Notes under the pieces: generated by a model
Seen by the model: the letters and a program-made list of their open reading frames with translations, nothing else
The model's database searches: none
What the model was told of the DNA's origin: nothing
NCBI GenBank assembly: GCA_023412655.1
Contig: JAEYNH010000009.1
Coordinates: forward strand, 4,435 to 68,434
Direction: 5' to 3'
Source: Pseudomonadota bacterium
Lineage (GTDB): Bacteria; Pseudomonadota; Alphaproteobacteria; Caulobacterales; Caulobacteraceae
DNA: 64,000 bases
Position numbers and translations under genes: made by a program
Part shown: positions 34,317 to 42,356 of the stretch, piece by piece
How positions within the stretch are numbered: the first letter of the stretch is position 1
Layout: each line of letters starts with the position of its first letter

Positions 34317-37300
34317 TTAGAAGGCGTAGCGCGCGCCGAAGTAGAACTGGCGGCCGAAGTGGTGGTTGGTCCACACCCGGGCGGCCTCGGTGTCGTTGTA
34401 CTGGCGGCTGTCCTCGTCGGTGAGGTTGAGGCCCTCGAGCGTCAGGCGCAGCTTCTCGGTGAGCTGGTAGCTGATGTTGGCGTCCACGGTGGTGGTCGAG
34501 GGCACCCAGTCGGCGTCCTGGTAGTCCTGGCGCCGCCCGGTGGTCAGGTTGCCCTGGTTGCCCGACGGCACGGCGAACAGGTAGCTCGACCGGTGGGACA
34601 GCGAAACGCGGGCGCTGAACTTGGCGTCCTCGTAGAAGAGGGTGGCGTTGTAGGCGTTCTTCGAGACGTTGGTCGGCCGGTTTTCCAGCGTCAGGTTGGC
34701 CGGGCAGGCGCCGTTCACCGGCGTGCCGGCGCAGAAGATCTGCGTGCCCTTCACATAGGTGTAGTTGAAGAGCGCGCCGAAGTTGCCCGCCCATTCCGGC
34801 GCGCCGAAGCGGTCCACCAGGAAGGTGAAGGGCTGCTGGATGTTGACCTCGAAGCCCTTGTAGGGATCGCCGCCCTTGGTGTTGATCGTGGTGGTGAACT
34901 GGGCCTCGTCGTTGGGCGTGCGGCCGGTGCCCGCCAGCAACTCGGCGGGCAGGCCGAAGGACGAGAAGGGGCCGGTGAGGCGGACGGTGGTGAAGTCGGT
35001 CTTGAAGTCCTTGAGGAAGAAGCCGACCGCCACCAGGGAGTTGCCGCCCGGGTACCATTCGAACGACAGGTCGTAGGTGTTCGCCTTGGCGGGCTTCAGG
35101 AACGGGTTTCCGGCGGTGATCGTCAGGTTGCCGGTGGTGTTCACCGTGCCGCCGGGGTTCAGGGCGTTCAGGCTAGGACGGACCATCACCTTGGCGGCGG
35201 CGGCCCGGACCAGGAGCTCGGGGGTCACCTCGGCCACCACGTTCGCGGACGGCAGCCAGTCCTCGTACTTGTTCTCGATCGTCACCCGGTCGGGGACGAC
35301 GATGCCCCCTGGCCCGGTGAGCGTCCGATAGCCTGAGGCCGTCACCTCGGTCTCCACGTAGCGGACGCCGAGGTCGCCGCGCAGACGCCAGGGCAGGATC
35401 TCGGTGTCGAAGTTCACCTGGCCGTAGAAGGCGTTGCTCTCCTCGGTGATGGTCCGGAAGCTGCCCCGGGCGTTGGAGTTGTCGATGCCGCCCAGGGTGA
35501 AGGTTCCGCTGTTGGAATAGATGCCGTAGGCCTGGGCCACCGCGTCGAAGTTCGGCACGACCCAGCCGCTGGGCACGCCCGCGCCGCCGCCCAGGCCCTT
35601 GCCGAAGCCGGTGAGCTGCTCCGACAGCGAGGCCATGGTCACGCCCGGAGGCATGGCCGGGATCGCGAACTCGCTGGCCCGGCGATACTCCTGGCCATCG
35701 TTCCCGTACTTCTTCCACGTGCCGCCGAGCAGCAGGGTGAAGGTGTCGTTGGCCTCCCACTCCACGTCGCCAGTGACGATGTCGAAGCTGTTCTGAACGA
35801 ACTGCGGCCGCAGCCGGATTTCGCTCGGCCGCACGGTCCCGTTGGCGTTGGCGTTGGTGAAGGTGAAGGCGTTGGGGTCGGTGACGTCGAAGCCCCAGGT
35901 GATGTTCGGCAGGTGCTTGTCGTCCCGCGCGTCGTAGATCCACCCGTCCTGGTTCGCACGGTCGAAGGTGATGGTGGTCTGGATCGGGTTCTTGAAGCTC
36001 GACTTGGACGTGCCCCACATCCCGCGGACCCGCAGGGTGTCGGTGAGCTCGTGCGAGCCCGACAGGCTGTACTGGCTGAAGATCGTCTCAAGCTTGTCTT
36101 CCCGGCTTTCGATGCGGATGTCGACGTTGTCGAACACGCCGTAGGTGAGGGTGCCGTACTGGTCGACCTCGTAGACCCGCGGGATCATGTACGCCTTGCC
36201 GAACTCGGGGCTGCTGGCGTTGCGGCTGAAGGAGATGCCCTCGAGGTAGTTCTCGGTGCGGTGCGATTTGAAGTTGGAATAGAGGTAGTCGAAGCTGATC
36301 AGGGTCCGGTCGGTGGGCTTCCACTGCAGGGCGCCGGTGATGCCCAGCCGCTCCTGATCGTAGTCCAGGCGGGCGTAGCGCGGGATGCGCGGGTGCCAGT
36401 TGCCGGGGTCGGAGGCCCGCTGGTAGGCGGCGATGTTCTCGGCCGTGCCCGGCAGGCGGGGATTGCCCGCGAAGCAGTTCGCCGCGTCCACCCCGACGGC
36501 GGCGTTGGCGCCGGGGTTGAACTGCTGGCCGGCCGAGGTGGGATTGGTGTCGTAGCCGGCGGGGCTGCACCAGCCGCCGTTCGACGTGCCCTCGGCCCAG
36601 CGGACGGTGTTGTAGCCTTCCTCGCGCACGCCCCGCTCGGAGTAGGCCACCGACAGCAGCACGCCGACGGTGTCGTCCAGGAACCGCTTGGAGAACAGGC
36701 CCGCCACCCGCGGGTCCCAGCTCTTCGACAGGTCGTTGTAGCCATACTGCCCCGACAGCGTCAGGACCTGGTCCTTGCCGAAGTCGAAGGGCCGTGAGGT
36801 CGTCAGGTCCACCGTGGCGCCCAGCGAGCCTTCCTCGATGCTTGCCGAGGCGGTCTTGCGGACGGCCAAGCTGTTGAAGAGCTCTGAGGCGAAGACGTTG
36901 AAGTCGAACTGGCGGGCGCGGTTGGCGCCGCCGTCGGCATCGGACCCGCCGGTGGTCGTCAGGGCCTCCATGCCGTTGATGCGCACGCGGGTCGAGCCGG
37001 GGCCCAGGCCCCGCACGGTGATGTTGCGGCCTTCGCCGGCCGAGCGGGTGATGGCCACGCCGGGGATGCGCTGCAGCGACTCGGCCAGGTTGTTGTCGGG
37101 GAACTTGGCGATGTCCTCGGCCTTGATCGCGTCGACCACGCCGGACTCTTCACGCTTCACCGCGATGGCGCTCTGGATCGCCGCCCGGAAGCCGGTGACG
37201 ACGATCTCCTCGACTTCCGAGCCGGCCGCCTGGGCGGCGGGGGACTGGGACTGCTGGGCCAGGGCCGGGGCGGCGAGGCCGCTCGCCAGGACCAGAATGG

Positions 37301-37349
37301 ACGCGCCGCACGTCAGCGAGCGCAGGCGGATCTCGCCCGTTCGCACCAT
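34317..37349 (-). CDS. TonB-dependent receptor 2, probable pectin-oligosaccharide importer
   Basis: A 1010-residue outer-membrane receptor. ATG 37349 was chosen because GGGGAGGAATTCC precedes it and a clear signal peptide follows (LTCGASILVLASGLAAPALAQQ); the frame stays open further upstream but runs across the opposite regulator gene. TonB-box-like EVEEIVVTGF, plug domain (KAEDIAKFPDNNLAESLQRIPG in part, GRNITVRGLG, TRVRINGMEA), then a barrel ending YFGARYAF with a C-terminal Phe. It differs from receptor 1 through most of the barrel. Its neighbours (GH28, uronate enzymes) and the palindrome TGACACCGGTGTCA 84 bases upstream put it in the pectin/uronate regulon. Confidence 0.9.
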   Translation of the reverse strand: MVRTGEIRLRSLTCGASILVLASGLAAPALAQQSQSPAAQAAGSEVEEIVVTGFRAAIQSAIAVKREESGVVDAIKAEDIAKFPDNNLAESLQRIPGVAITRSAGEGRNITVRGLGPGSTRVRINGMEALTTTGGSDADGGANRARQFDFNVFASELFNSLAVRKTASASIEEGSLGATVDLTTSRPFDFGKDQVLTLSGQYGYNDLSKSWDPRVAGLFSKRFLDDTVGVLLSVAYSERGVREEGYNTVRWAEGTSNGGWCSPAGYDTNPTSAGQQFNPGANAAVGVDAANCFAGNPRLPGTAENIAAYQRASDPGNWHPRIPRYARLDYDQERLGITGALQWKPTDRTLISFDYLYSNFKSHRTENYLEGISFSRNASSPEFGKAYMIPRVYEVDQYGTLTYGVFDNVDIRIESREDKLETIFSQYSLSGSHELTDTLRVRGMWGTSKSSFKNPIQTTITFDRANQDGWIYDARDDKHLPNITWGFDVTDPNAFTFTNANANGTVRPSEIRLRPQFVQNSFDIVTGDVEWEANDTFTLLLGGTWKKYGNDGQEYRRASEFAIPAMPPGVTMASLSEQLTGFGKGLGGGAGVPSGWVVPNFDAVAQAYGIYSNSGTFTLGGIDNSNARGSFRTITEESNAFYGQVNFDTEILPWRLRGDLGVRYVETEVTASGYRTLTGPGGIVVPDRVTIENKYEDWLPSANVVAEVTPELLVRAAAAKVMVRPSLNALNPGGTVNTTGNLTITAGNPFLKPAKANTYDLSFEWYPGGNSLVAVGFFLKDFKTDFTTVRLTGPFSSFGLPAELLAGTGRTPNDEAQFTTTINTKGGDPYKGFEVNIQQPFTFLVDRFGAPEWAGNFGALFNYTYVKGTQIFCAGTPVNGACPANLTLENRPTNVSKNAYNATLFYEDAKFSARVSLSHRSSYLFAVPSGNQGNLTTGRRQDYQDADWVPSTTTVDANISYQLTEKLRLTLEGLNLTDEDSRQYNDTEAARVWTNHHFGRQFYFGARYAF

Positions 37350-37432
37350 CGGAATTCCTCCCCTTACCGCTCCGTTTGCGGAGCGTCGCCGTCGCTGCGG
37401 CCTTGACCTGTCTAAACCCGCCCGATGAACAT

Positions 37433-37446
37433 TGACACCGGTGTCA
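37433..37446. promoter_or_regulatory. LacI-type operator TGACACCGGTGTCA (second regulon), copy 1
   Basis: Perfect 14-base palindrome between the divergent TonB receptor 2 gene (start 37349) and XRE regulator gene. An identical copy lies 79 bases to the right (37512). The even number of bases with a central CG fits LacI-family operators. The likely binder is the LacI protein encoded at 40848-41900. Confidence 0.8.
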
Positions 37447-37500
37447 TATTGGCCTGAGAAAATGCGCGGAACCCCCGCATCGCCCGAGCTTGGAGGAAAC

Positions 37501-37878
37501 ATGCCTTTCGCTGACACCGGTGTCAACAACGCCGAACGTGGGTTTTCCCGCTTCGGGCGCCGCCCAAACCCGGTGTTTTCCAGCGAGTACGGGATCGTCC
37601 GCGAGGTGCTGATCGAGGCTCGGCGGCAGGCGGGGCTGAGCCAACGTGCGCTGGCGGCGCGTCTGGAGAAGACCGGTTCGCACGTGGCCATGATCGAGCG
37701 GGGCCAGCGGCGGGTCGACCTTCTGGAATTCTGCCGGATGGCCGACAGCCTGGGATTGCCGGCCCAGGAGCTGTTGCGCCGGATCGAGGAGCGTCTGCGG
37801 CCGCAGGGGGCGGCGAACGCGCCGGGCGCGGGTCAGGCGGCGATGGCCGACGCCGGGGCCTTCGCCAAGGCTTCGTAG
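37501..37878 (+). CDS. Small XRE-family helix-turn-helix regulator
   Basis: A 125-residue protein from ATG 37501, chosen for the strong TGGAGGAAAC just before it. The HTH domain occupies about residues 40-95: IVREVLIEARRQAGLSQRALAARL, then KTGSHVAMIERGQRRVDLLEFCRMADSLG (quoted in part: SHVAMIERGQRRVDLLEF), as in short Cro/CI-type regulators. The last 25 residues are Ala-rich and probably disordered. The first codons contain a perfect copy of the LacI-type operator, giving residues ADTGVN; a start at GTG 37573 would move both operators upstream and leave the HTH intact. Target and role unknown; it is divergent from TonB receptor 2. Its 3' end overlaps the convergent uxuB gene by 46 bases. Confidence 0.75.
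   Translation: MPFADTGVNNAERGFSRFGRRPNPVFSSEYGIVREVLIEARRQAGLSQRALAARLEKTGSHVAMIERGQRRVDLLEFCRMADSLGLPAQELLRRIEERLRPQGAANAPGAGQAAMADAGAFAKAS
37512..37525. promoter_or_regulatory. LacI-type operator TGACACCGGTGTCA, copy 2 (inside XRE gene start)
   Basis: Exact repeat of the site at 37433-37446, centred 79 bases from it, about 7.5 helical turns. It lies at codons 4-9 of the XRE regulator if ATG 37501 is the start. Two identical perfect copies suggest cooperative binding or looping and a roadblock on the XRE transcript. Confidence 0.78.
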
Positions 37879-39269
37879 GCCAAGCTTACCGCGGCGCGGA
37901 ATCGAGGCTCGGCCGCCAGACCGGGCGGGAAGACGCTGTCGAGGGCCAGGAAGGCGGCCACCACGTCCCCGTCGCCGCGCGCGGTCTGCGCGAGCAGGTC
38001 GGAGAGGGGGTCGATGATCTTCGCCCCGGCCGCGGTCTGGCGCATGACAAACGCGATCCAGGCGGCGACGCCCACCGCCAGCCTTTCGGCCGGCCGGCCC
38101 GCCTCCAGGGCCTCGGCGGCCGTTTCCAGCAGCCGGAAGCGCAGCTTCTGCGAGCCGTCCCAGGCGATCTGCGACAGGCGGTGGGCGATGGCCGGATTGC
38201 GGAAGCGCTGCAGCACATCATCGATGTATGCGGGCACGTCCAGTTCGGGTGCGTCCAGCGTCGGCGCCACGTCCTGGCGCATCATCCGCTCGACAAAGCC
38301 GGCGAGGCGGGGGTCGCCCATGGCTTCCGAGACGGTCTCGTAACCCAAGGCGAGGCCCACATAGGCCAGGGTGGAATGGGCGCCGTTGAGCAGGCGCAGC
38401 TTGGCGCGCTCGAAGGGCGCCACTTCGCGCGCCACCGTCACGCCGGCGGCCCGGAAGGCCTCGGCGTCGACGCCGAGCTGGTCTTCGATCACCCACTGGG
38501 TGAAACGCTCGCGCTGGACCGGCCAGGCGTCTTCAAGGCCCAGGACCTCGGCTGCCTGTGCGCGCAGGGCCTCGTCCGTCGCGGGCGTGATGGAGTCCAC
38601 CATGCTGGACGGGAAGCGCGCCTCGGCGGCGATCCACCGGGCGAGGTCGGCCTGGCCCTGCGCCTCGGCGAGCTGCAGGACGGCCCGGCGCAGCTTCACC
38701 CCGTTGTCCGAAAGGTTGTCGCAGCTGATGGCGGTGAAGGCTGGAACGCCTGCCTCGCGGCGGCGACGCAGGGCCTCGACGATCCAGCCCGGCAGGCTGG
38801 CCGGCCGCTGCGGGTCCGCGAGCTCGCGCCGGATGTCAGGATGCTCCAGGTCGAGGTCGCCGGCCGTGGTGAGGCAATAGCCCTTCTCGGTGACCGTGGC
38901 GGTCACGTAGCGGACGCCGGGCCGGGTCAGCCGCTCGAACACCGCCTCCGGATCCTCGGGCGCCACCAGAACTTCCAGGATCGAGCCGACCACCCGATAG
39001 GCCGGATCGGCCTCCTTCTCGGCCAGGGTGTAGAGGCCGTCCTGGGGCGCCAGGGCGTCGCGAACGTCCGGGCTGCGCAGGGAGACCGCGCACACGCCGA
39101 AGCCGGGGGCGCGGCCCAGCATCTGATCGAAGTAATAGGCCTGGTGAGCCCGGTGGAAGGCGCCCGGCCCGAAGTGGACGATCCCGACGCTCGCCGCGCC
39201 GCGGTCGTAGGCGGGAAGGCGGACAGGCTCGCGGACTTGCGCCAGCGTCGCGTCGGACAGTCGGTTCAA
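37833..39269 (-). CDS. uxuB: Fructuronate reductase / D-mannonate oxidoreductase (mannitol dehydrogenase family)
   Basis: A 478-residue long-chain polyol-specific dehydrogenase. Features shared with UxuB: N-terminal NAD-binding IVHFGPGAFHRAHQAYY, VTEKGYCLT, the ISCDNLSDNG motif, MVDSITPAT, QWVIEDQLG and KLRLLNGAHSTLAYVG with the catalytic Lys region. It reduces fructuronate to mannonate, feeding ManD. It is translationally coupled to uxaA (four-base overlap), so it may also or instead serve as the tagaturonate reductase that makes altronate for UxaA; no separate UxaB is present in the window. A LacI-type operator precedes the uxaA-uxuB pair. Confidence 0.82.
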   Translation of the reverse strand: MNRLSDATLAQVREPVRLPAYDRGAASVGIVHFGPGAFHRAHQAYYFDQMLGRAPGFGVCAVSLRSPDVRDALAPQDGLYTLAEKEADPAYRVVGSILEVLVAPEDPEAVFERLTRPGVRYVTATVTEKGYCLTTAGDLDLEHPDIRRELADPQRPASLPGWIVEALRRRREAGVPAFTAISCDNLSDNGVKLRRAVLQLAEAQGQADLARWIAAEARFPSSMVDSITPATDEALRAQAAEVLGLEDAWPVQRERFTQWVIEDQLGVDAEAFRAAGVTVAREVAPFERAKLRLLNGAHSTLAYVGLALGYETVSEAMGDPRLAGFVERMMRQDVAPTLDAPELDVPAYIDDVLQRFRNPAIAHRLSQIAWDGSQKLRFRLLETAAEALEAGRPAERLAVGVAAWIAFVMRQTAAGAKIIDPLSDLLAQTARGDGDVVAAFLALDSVFPPGLAAEPRFRAAVSLAYEALAKAPASAIAA

Positions 39270-40738
39270 AGCGTGACCCCGCGTTTCCAGAAGGCGATCT
39301 CGCGCTCGCCGTTCGCCTCGGCCCGGGTCGGGCGTCCCGAGGCGGTGGCCAGCACCAGGTCCATGAGGCGGCCCGCCGCTTCGTCCATGGTCTCGCCGGC
39401 GACGATCCGGCCGGCGTCGAAGTCGATCCAGCCGGGCTTGCGCTGGGCGAGGCTGGAATTGGTGGCGATCTTCAGGGTCGGCGCGGGGAAGCCCAAGGGC
39501 GTGCCCCGGCCGGTGGTGAACAGGATGACGGTGGCCCCCGCCGCCGTCAGGGCGGTGGACGAGACCGCATCGTTGCCGGGCGCCTCGAGCAGCACCACGC
39601 CCGGACGATGCGCCTGCTCGCCGTAGCGGATGACCTCGGTCACCGGGCCGCGGCCCGCCTTCTGCACCGCGCCCAGGGACTTCTCCTCCAGGGTGGTGAT
39701 GCCGCCGGCGAGATTACCCGGCGACGGGTTCTCGCTGACCGGCTCGCCATGGGCGAGGAAGTAGGCCTTGAAGTTGTTGACCACGTCGGCGAGCCCCTGG
39801 AACACCGTCTCGTCGGCGGCCCTGGCCATCAGCAGGCGCTCTGCGCCGAAGATCTCCGGGATCTCCGTGAGCACGGCGGTTCCGCCGGCGCCGCACACCT
39901 GGTCGGCGATCCGCCCCACCAGCGGGTTGGCGGTCAGGCCCGAGAGCCCGTCAGAGCCGCCGCATTTCAGGCCGATCACGAGGTCGGAGAGCGGGCAGGG
40001 CTCGCGCCGGTCGTTCTCGGCGATGGCCACGAGTTCCGCGACGGCGCTCAGGCCTTCCTCCAGCTCGTCCTCGGCCGCCTGGGCGGCGAAGGCCCGCAGG
40101 CGCTCCCGGTCGAGCTGCGGGGCCGAGTCCAGCAGGGCCGAGAGCTGATTGTTCTCGCAGCCCAGGCCCAGGATCAGCACGCCCCCGGCGTTGGGGTGCC
40201 CCGCCAGGGCCGCCACCATGGCGCGGGTGGCCGCCAGGTCATCGCCCAGCTGGGAGCAGCCGAACGGATGGGTGAGGGCGTGCACCCCGTCCACCCGGCC
40301 TTCGAACAGGCGCCCAGCCCGCTCGGCGATCCGCTGGGCGGTCCGCGCCACGCAGCCCACGGTGCAGAGGATCCAGATCTCGTTGCGGGTTCCGACGCGG
40401 CCGTTCCTGCGGCGATATCCCATGAACGTCGCCTGAGGCGCGGGCAGGGGCTCGGACGCGCCGGGCCGCCAGGCGTAGTCCTCCTGGTCCGAGAGCGCGG
40501 TGGCGAGGTTGTGGGTGTGGACGTGCTCGCCGGGGGCGATGTCCGTGAGCGCACGGCCTATGGGCCAGCCGTACTTGCGCACCGGCTGGCCGGCGGCGAT
40601 GGCGCGCCGCGCCAGCTTGTGGCCGGCCGGGATATCCGCCGCCGCCGTCACCCCGCTCAGGCTCTCGCCCGCGGCCACAGCCCGCAAGGCCACGGCCACG
40701 TCGTCGCGAGGATCGATGATCAGCAGCTCGCCGCTCAT
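39266..40738 (-). CDS. uxaA: Altronate dehydratase
   Basis: A 490-residue enzyme of the UxaA/GarD family that dehydrates D-altronate to 2-keto-3-deoxygluconate. The N-terminal SAF domain (about residues 1-90: DDVAVALRAVAAGESL, IPAGHKLARRAIAAGQPVRKYGWPIG in part) is followed by the catalytic region GYRRRNGRVGTRNEIWIL, THPFGCSQLGDD, LGLGCENNQ, LKCGGSDGLSGLTANPLVG (in part) and the C-terminal TGRGTPLGFPAPTLKIATN, all typical of the full-length family. It gives the galacturonate branch its last step. It begins the minus-strand uxaA-uxuB operon; the operator GGTAACCGGTGTCA starts nine bases upstream of its ATG. Confidence 0.9.
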   Translation of the reverse strand: MSGELLIIDPRDDVAVALRAVAAGESLSGVTAAADIPAGHKLARRAIAAGQPVRKYGWPIGRALTDIAPGEHVHTHNLATALSDQEDYAWRPGASEPLPAPQATFMGYRRRNGRVGTRNEIWILCTVGCVARTAQRIAERAGRLFEGRVDGVHALTHPFGCSQLGDDLAATRAMVAALAGHPNAGGVLILGLGCENNQLSALLDSAPQLDRERLRAFAAQAAEDELEEGLSAVAELVAIAENDRREPCPLSDLVIGLKCGGSDGLSGLTANPLVGRIADQVCGAGGTAVLTEIPEIFGAERLLMARAADETVFQGLADVVNNFKAYFLAHGEPVSENPSPGNLAGGITTLEEKSLGAVQKAGRGPVTEVIRYGEQAHRPGVVLLEAPGNDAVSSTALTAAGATVILFTTGRGTPLGFPAPTLKIATNSSLAQRKPGWIDFDAGRIVAGETMDEAAGRLMDLVLATASGRPTRAEANGEREIAFWKRGVTL

Positions 40739-40746
40739 GGAAAAAT

Positions 40747-40760
40747 GGTAACCGGTGTCA
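40747..40760. promoter_or_regulatory. LacI-type operator GGTAACCGGTGTCA upstream of uxaA and the LacI gene
   Basis: Shares the right half (GGTGTCA) with the perfect palindrome at 37433 and is identical to the 14-mer at 44596 and to the reverse complement at 44686. It sits between divergent uxaA (start 40738) and the LacI regulator gene (start 40848), so it can control both, including autoregulation. Confidence 0.78.
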
Positions 40761-40847
40761 ACGATTGTTCAAACAGCGGTTGGGACAACATTTGCTTTCC
40801 GGCCGGCACCCGTTAGTGGTCAGGCGCGAAACAGACCGAGGCTTCGG

Positions 40848-41900
40848 ATGAAGAAGGCGCCCCGCGCCCTGGACGAAATGTCCGACGCCCCCCGCCGGCG
40901 GCCCACCATCAACGACATCGCGCGCCTGGCCGGCGTGTCGAAGAAGACCGTCTCGCGGGTCATCAACGCCTCGCCCTTCGTGCGGGACGACACGCGCGAG
41001 CGCATCCAGGCGGTGATCGCCGAGCTGGGCTATGCCCCGGACCCGCAGGCGCGGGGCCTGGCCTACGGCCGGGCCTTCCTGATCGGCCTCGTCTACGACA
41101 ACCCCAATCCGCAGTACGTCGTGAACATGCAGCTGGGCCTGCTGGACGGCATGCGCGGGTCGGGCTTCGAGCTTGTGGTGCATCCCTGCGACCGGGAGAG
41201 CCCTACCTTCCTGGAGGACCTGCGCGGCTTCGTCGAGCGGCAGCGGCTGTTCGGCGTGGTGCTGACCCCCTCGGTGTCCGAGGACGAGCGGGCGGCCCGG
41301 CTGATGGCCGAGATCGGCTGCGCCTACGTCCGTGTGGCCTCGGTGAGCCTCGACACGCCCGAGCACATGATCGAGACCCGGGATCGCCTGGGCGGCCGGG
41401 AGGCGGCGCGCCACCTGGCCGAGCTTGGCCACACACGCATCGCCTTTATCTCGGGTCCGCCGAGCTTCCGCTCCTCGCACGAGCGGCGGTCCGGCTTCGA
41501 GGAGGCCCTGAACGAGGCGGGCCTGACCCTGAACAGGGCCTATGTGGCCGAGGGCGGCTACACGTTCGAGAGCGGCATCGCCCGCGGGCTTGAGCTGCTG
41601 CGGCTGGATCCGCGCCCCACCGCCATCTTCGCGGCCAACGACGAGATGGCGGCCGGGGTCCTCCAGGCCGCGCGCCAGCTGGGGCTGGGCATCCCCGACG
41701 ACGTTTCGGTGCTCGGCTTCGACGATTTCCAGATCGCTTCCCGGCTCTGGCCGGCGCTCACCACCATCCGCACGCCCACGCGCGAGATCGGGCGGCTGGC
41801 GGTGGAGCGGCTGCTGGGGGTGGAGGACGAGGCCCGGGATCCGAAAGAGCGGCTGCCGGTCCTGGTGGTGCGGGACTCCACCGCCCCGCCCAGGTCTTGA
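40848..41900 (+). CDS. LacI-family regulator of the pectin/uronate genes
   Basis: A 350-residue LacI-type regulator; ATG 40848 gives MKKAPRALDE before the head, while ATG 40878 (MSDAPRRRP) is also possible. The DNA-binding head is PTINDIARLAGVSKKTVSRVIN (in part) with hinge ARGLAYG, distinct from the XylR-like protein at the recognition helix (KKTVSRVINAS against MTVSRVINGE). The effector domain shows DNPNPQYVVNMQLG, FISGPPSFRSSHERRSGF (in part), TAIFAANDEMAAGVL and VLGFDDFQIASRLWPALTTI (in part). Operators of the TGACACCGGTGTCA class flank this gene and other uronate genes, and no other LacI gene is near, so it is the best candidate binder. The effector may be KDG, a keto-uronate or a uronate; unknown. 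Confidence 0.83.
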   Translation: MKKAPRALDEMSDAPRRRPTINDIARLAGVSKKTVSRVINASPFVRDDTRERIQAVIAELGYAPDPQARGLAYGRAFLIGLVYDNPNPQYVVNMQLGLLDGMRGSGFELVVHPCDRESPTFLEDLRGFVERQRLFGVVLTPSVSEDERAARLMAEIGCAYVRVASVSLDTPEHMIETRDRLGGREAARHLAELGHTRIAFISGPPSFRSSHERRSGFEEALNEAGLTLNRAYVAEGGYTFESGIARGLELLRLDPRPTAIFAANDEMAAGVLQAARQLGLGIPDDVSVLGFDDFQIASRLWPALTTIRTPTREIGRLAVERLLGVEDEARDPKERLPVLVVRDSTAPPRS

Positions 41901-41930
41901 GGGGGCCCTGAGCGGCCCTGAGGGCGCTCC

Positions 41931-42356
41931 CTACTTCTTTGCGGGAAGCGGGTAGGAGATGATGAGGACGAGGTCCTCCTCGCCGACCTGGGCGACGCCC
42001 ACCGTGGCGCCGCCGTAGAGATAGGCCGCTCCGCCTGGGCCGAGGCGTCTGCTCACGCCGTCCGACGTCACCTCGCCCTGGCCGGAGAGCACGTAATAGA
42101 CTTCGTCGTGATCGATCGGGTGCAGGCCGATGGCGGCGCCCTTGTGCAGCACGCGTTTGCGGAACTTCATGGTCCGGTTCGGGGCGGCGTCCGAGATCCG
42201 ATAGGCCGTGCTCATGCCGATGGCGCCGTGCGGCGGCGGCTCGGCCCCCATGACCTCCTTCTCGTCCACGAAGACCGCAGGCGGGGCGGCGAGGGCGGCT
42301 GCCGGCGCCGCCACATCCGCAGCCACAAGCATCGCCAGAAGGCCCGCCGCCCGCAT
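41931..42356 (-). CDS. Exported small cupin-domain protein
   Basis: A 141-residue protein with a signal peptide (RAAGLLAMLVAADVAAPAAALAAP). The cupin barrel is visible: GAAIGLHPIDHDEVYYVLSGQGEVTSDG contains the first cupin motif (G-x5-H-x-H-x3-E like, quoted in part: HPIDHDEVYYVLSG), and GPGGAAYLYGGATVGVAQVG the second, though the second His is not obvious. It may bind or isomerise a sugar acid in the periplasm. Its start overlaps the stop of the MFS gene by one base (TGATG), so it is co-transcribed with the transporter and hydratase genes. No precise function can be given. Confidence 0.72.
   Translation of the reverse strand: MRAAGLLAMLVAADVAAPAAALAAPPAVFVDEKEVMGAEPPPHGAIGMSTAYRISDAAPNRTMKFRKRVLHKGAAIGLHPIDHDEVYYVLSGQGEVTSDGVSRRLGPGGAAYLYGGATVGVAQVGEEDLVLIISYPLPAKK

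Noticed and set aside
32200..34320. A 706-codon plus-strand frame antisense to GH28
   Set aside because: No motif, overlaps GH43 and GH28 genes that carry complete catalytic sets.
37432..37500. TTG 37432 or ATG 37462 as starts of the XRE gene
   Set aside because: No ribosome-binding site; TTG 37432 would place the whole first operator in the coding region, and ATG 37501 has TGGAGGAAAC.
34317..37691. TonB receptor 2 read from an upstream start near 37691
   Set aside because: The added N-terminus runs antisense through the XRE gene and operators and lacks a signal peptide; ATG 37349 has a good ribosome-binding site and begins a signal peptide.
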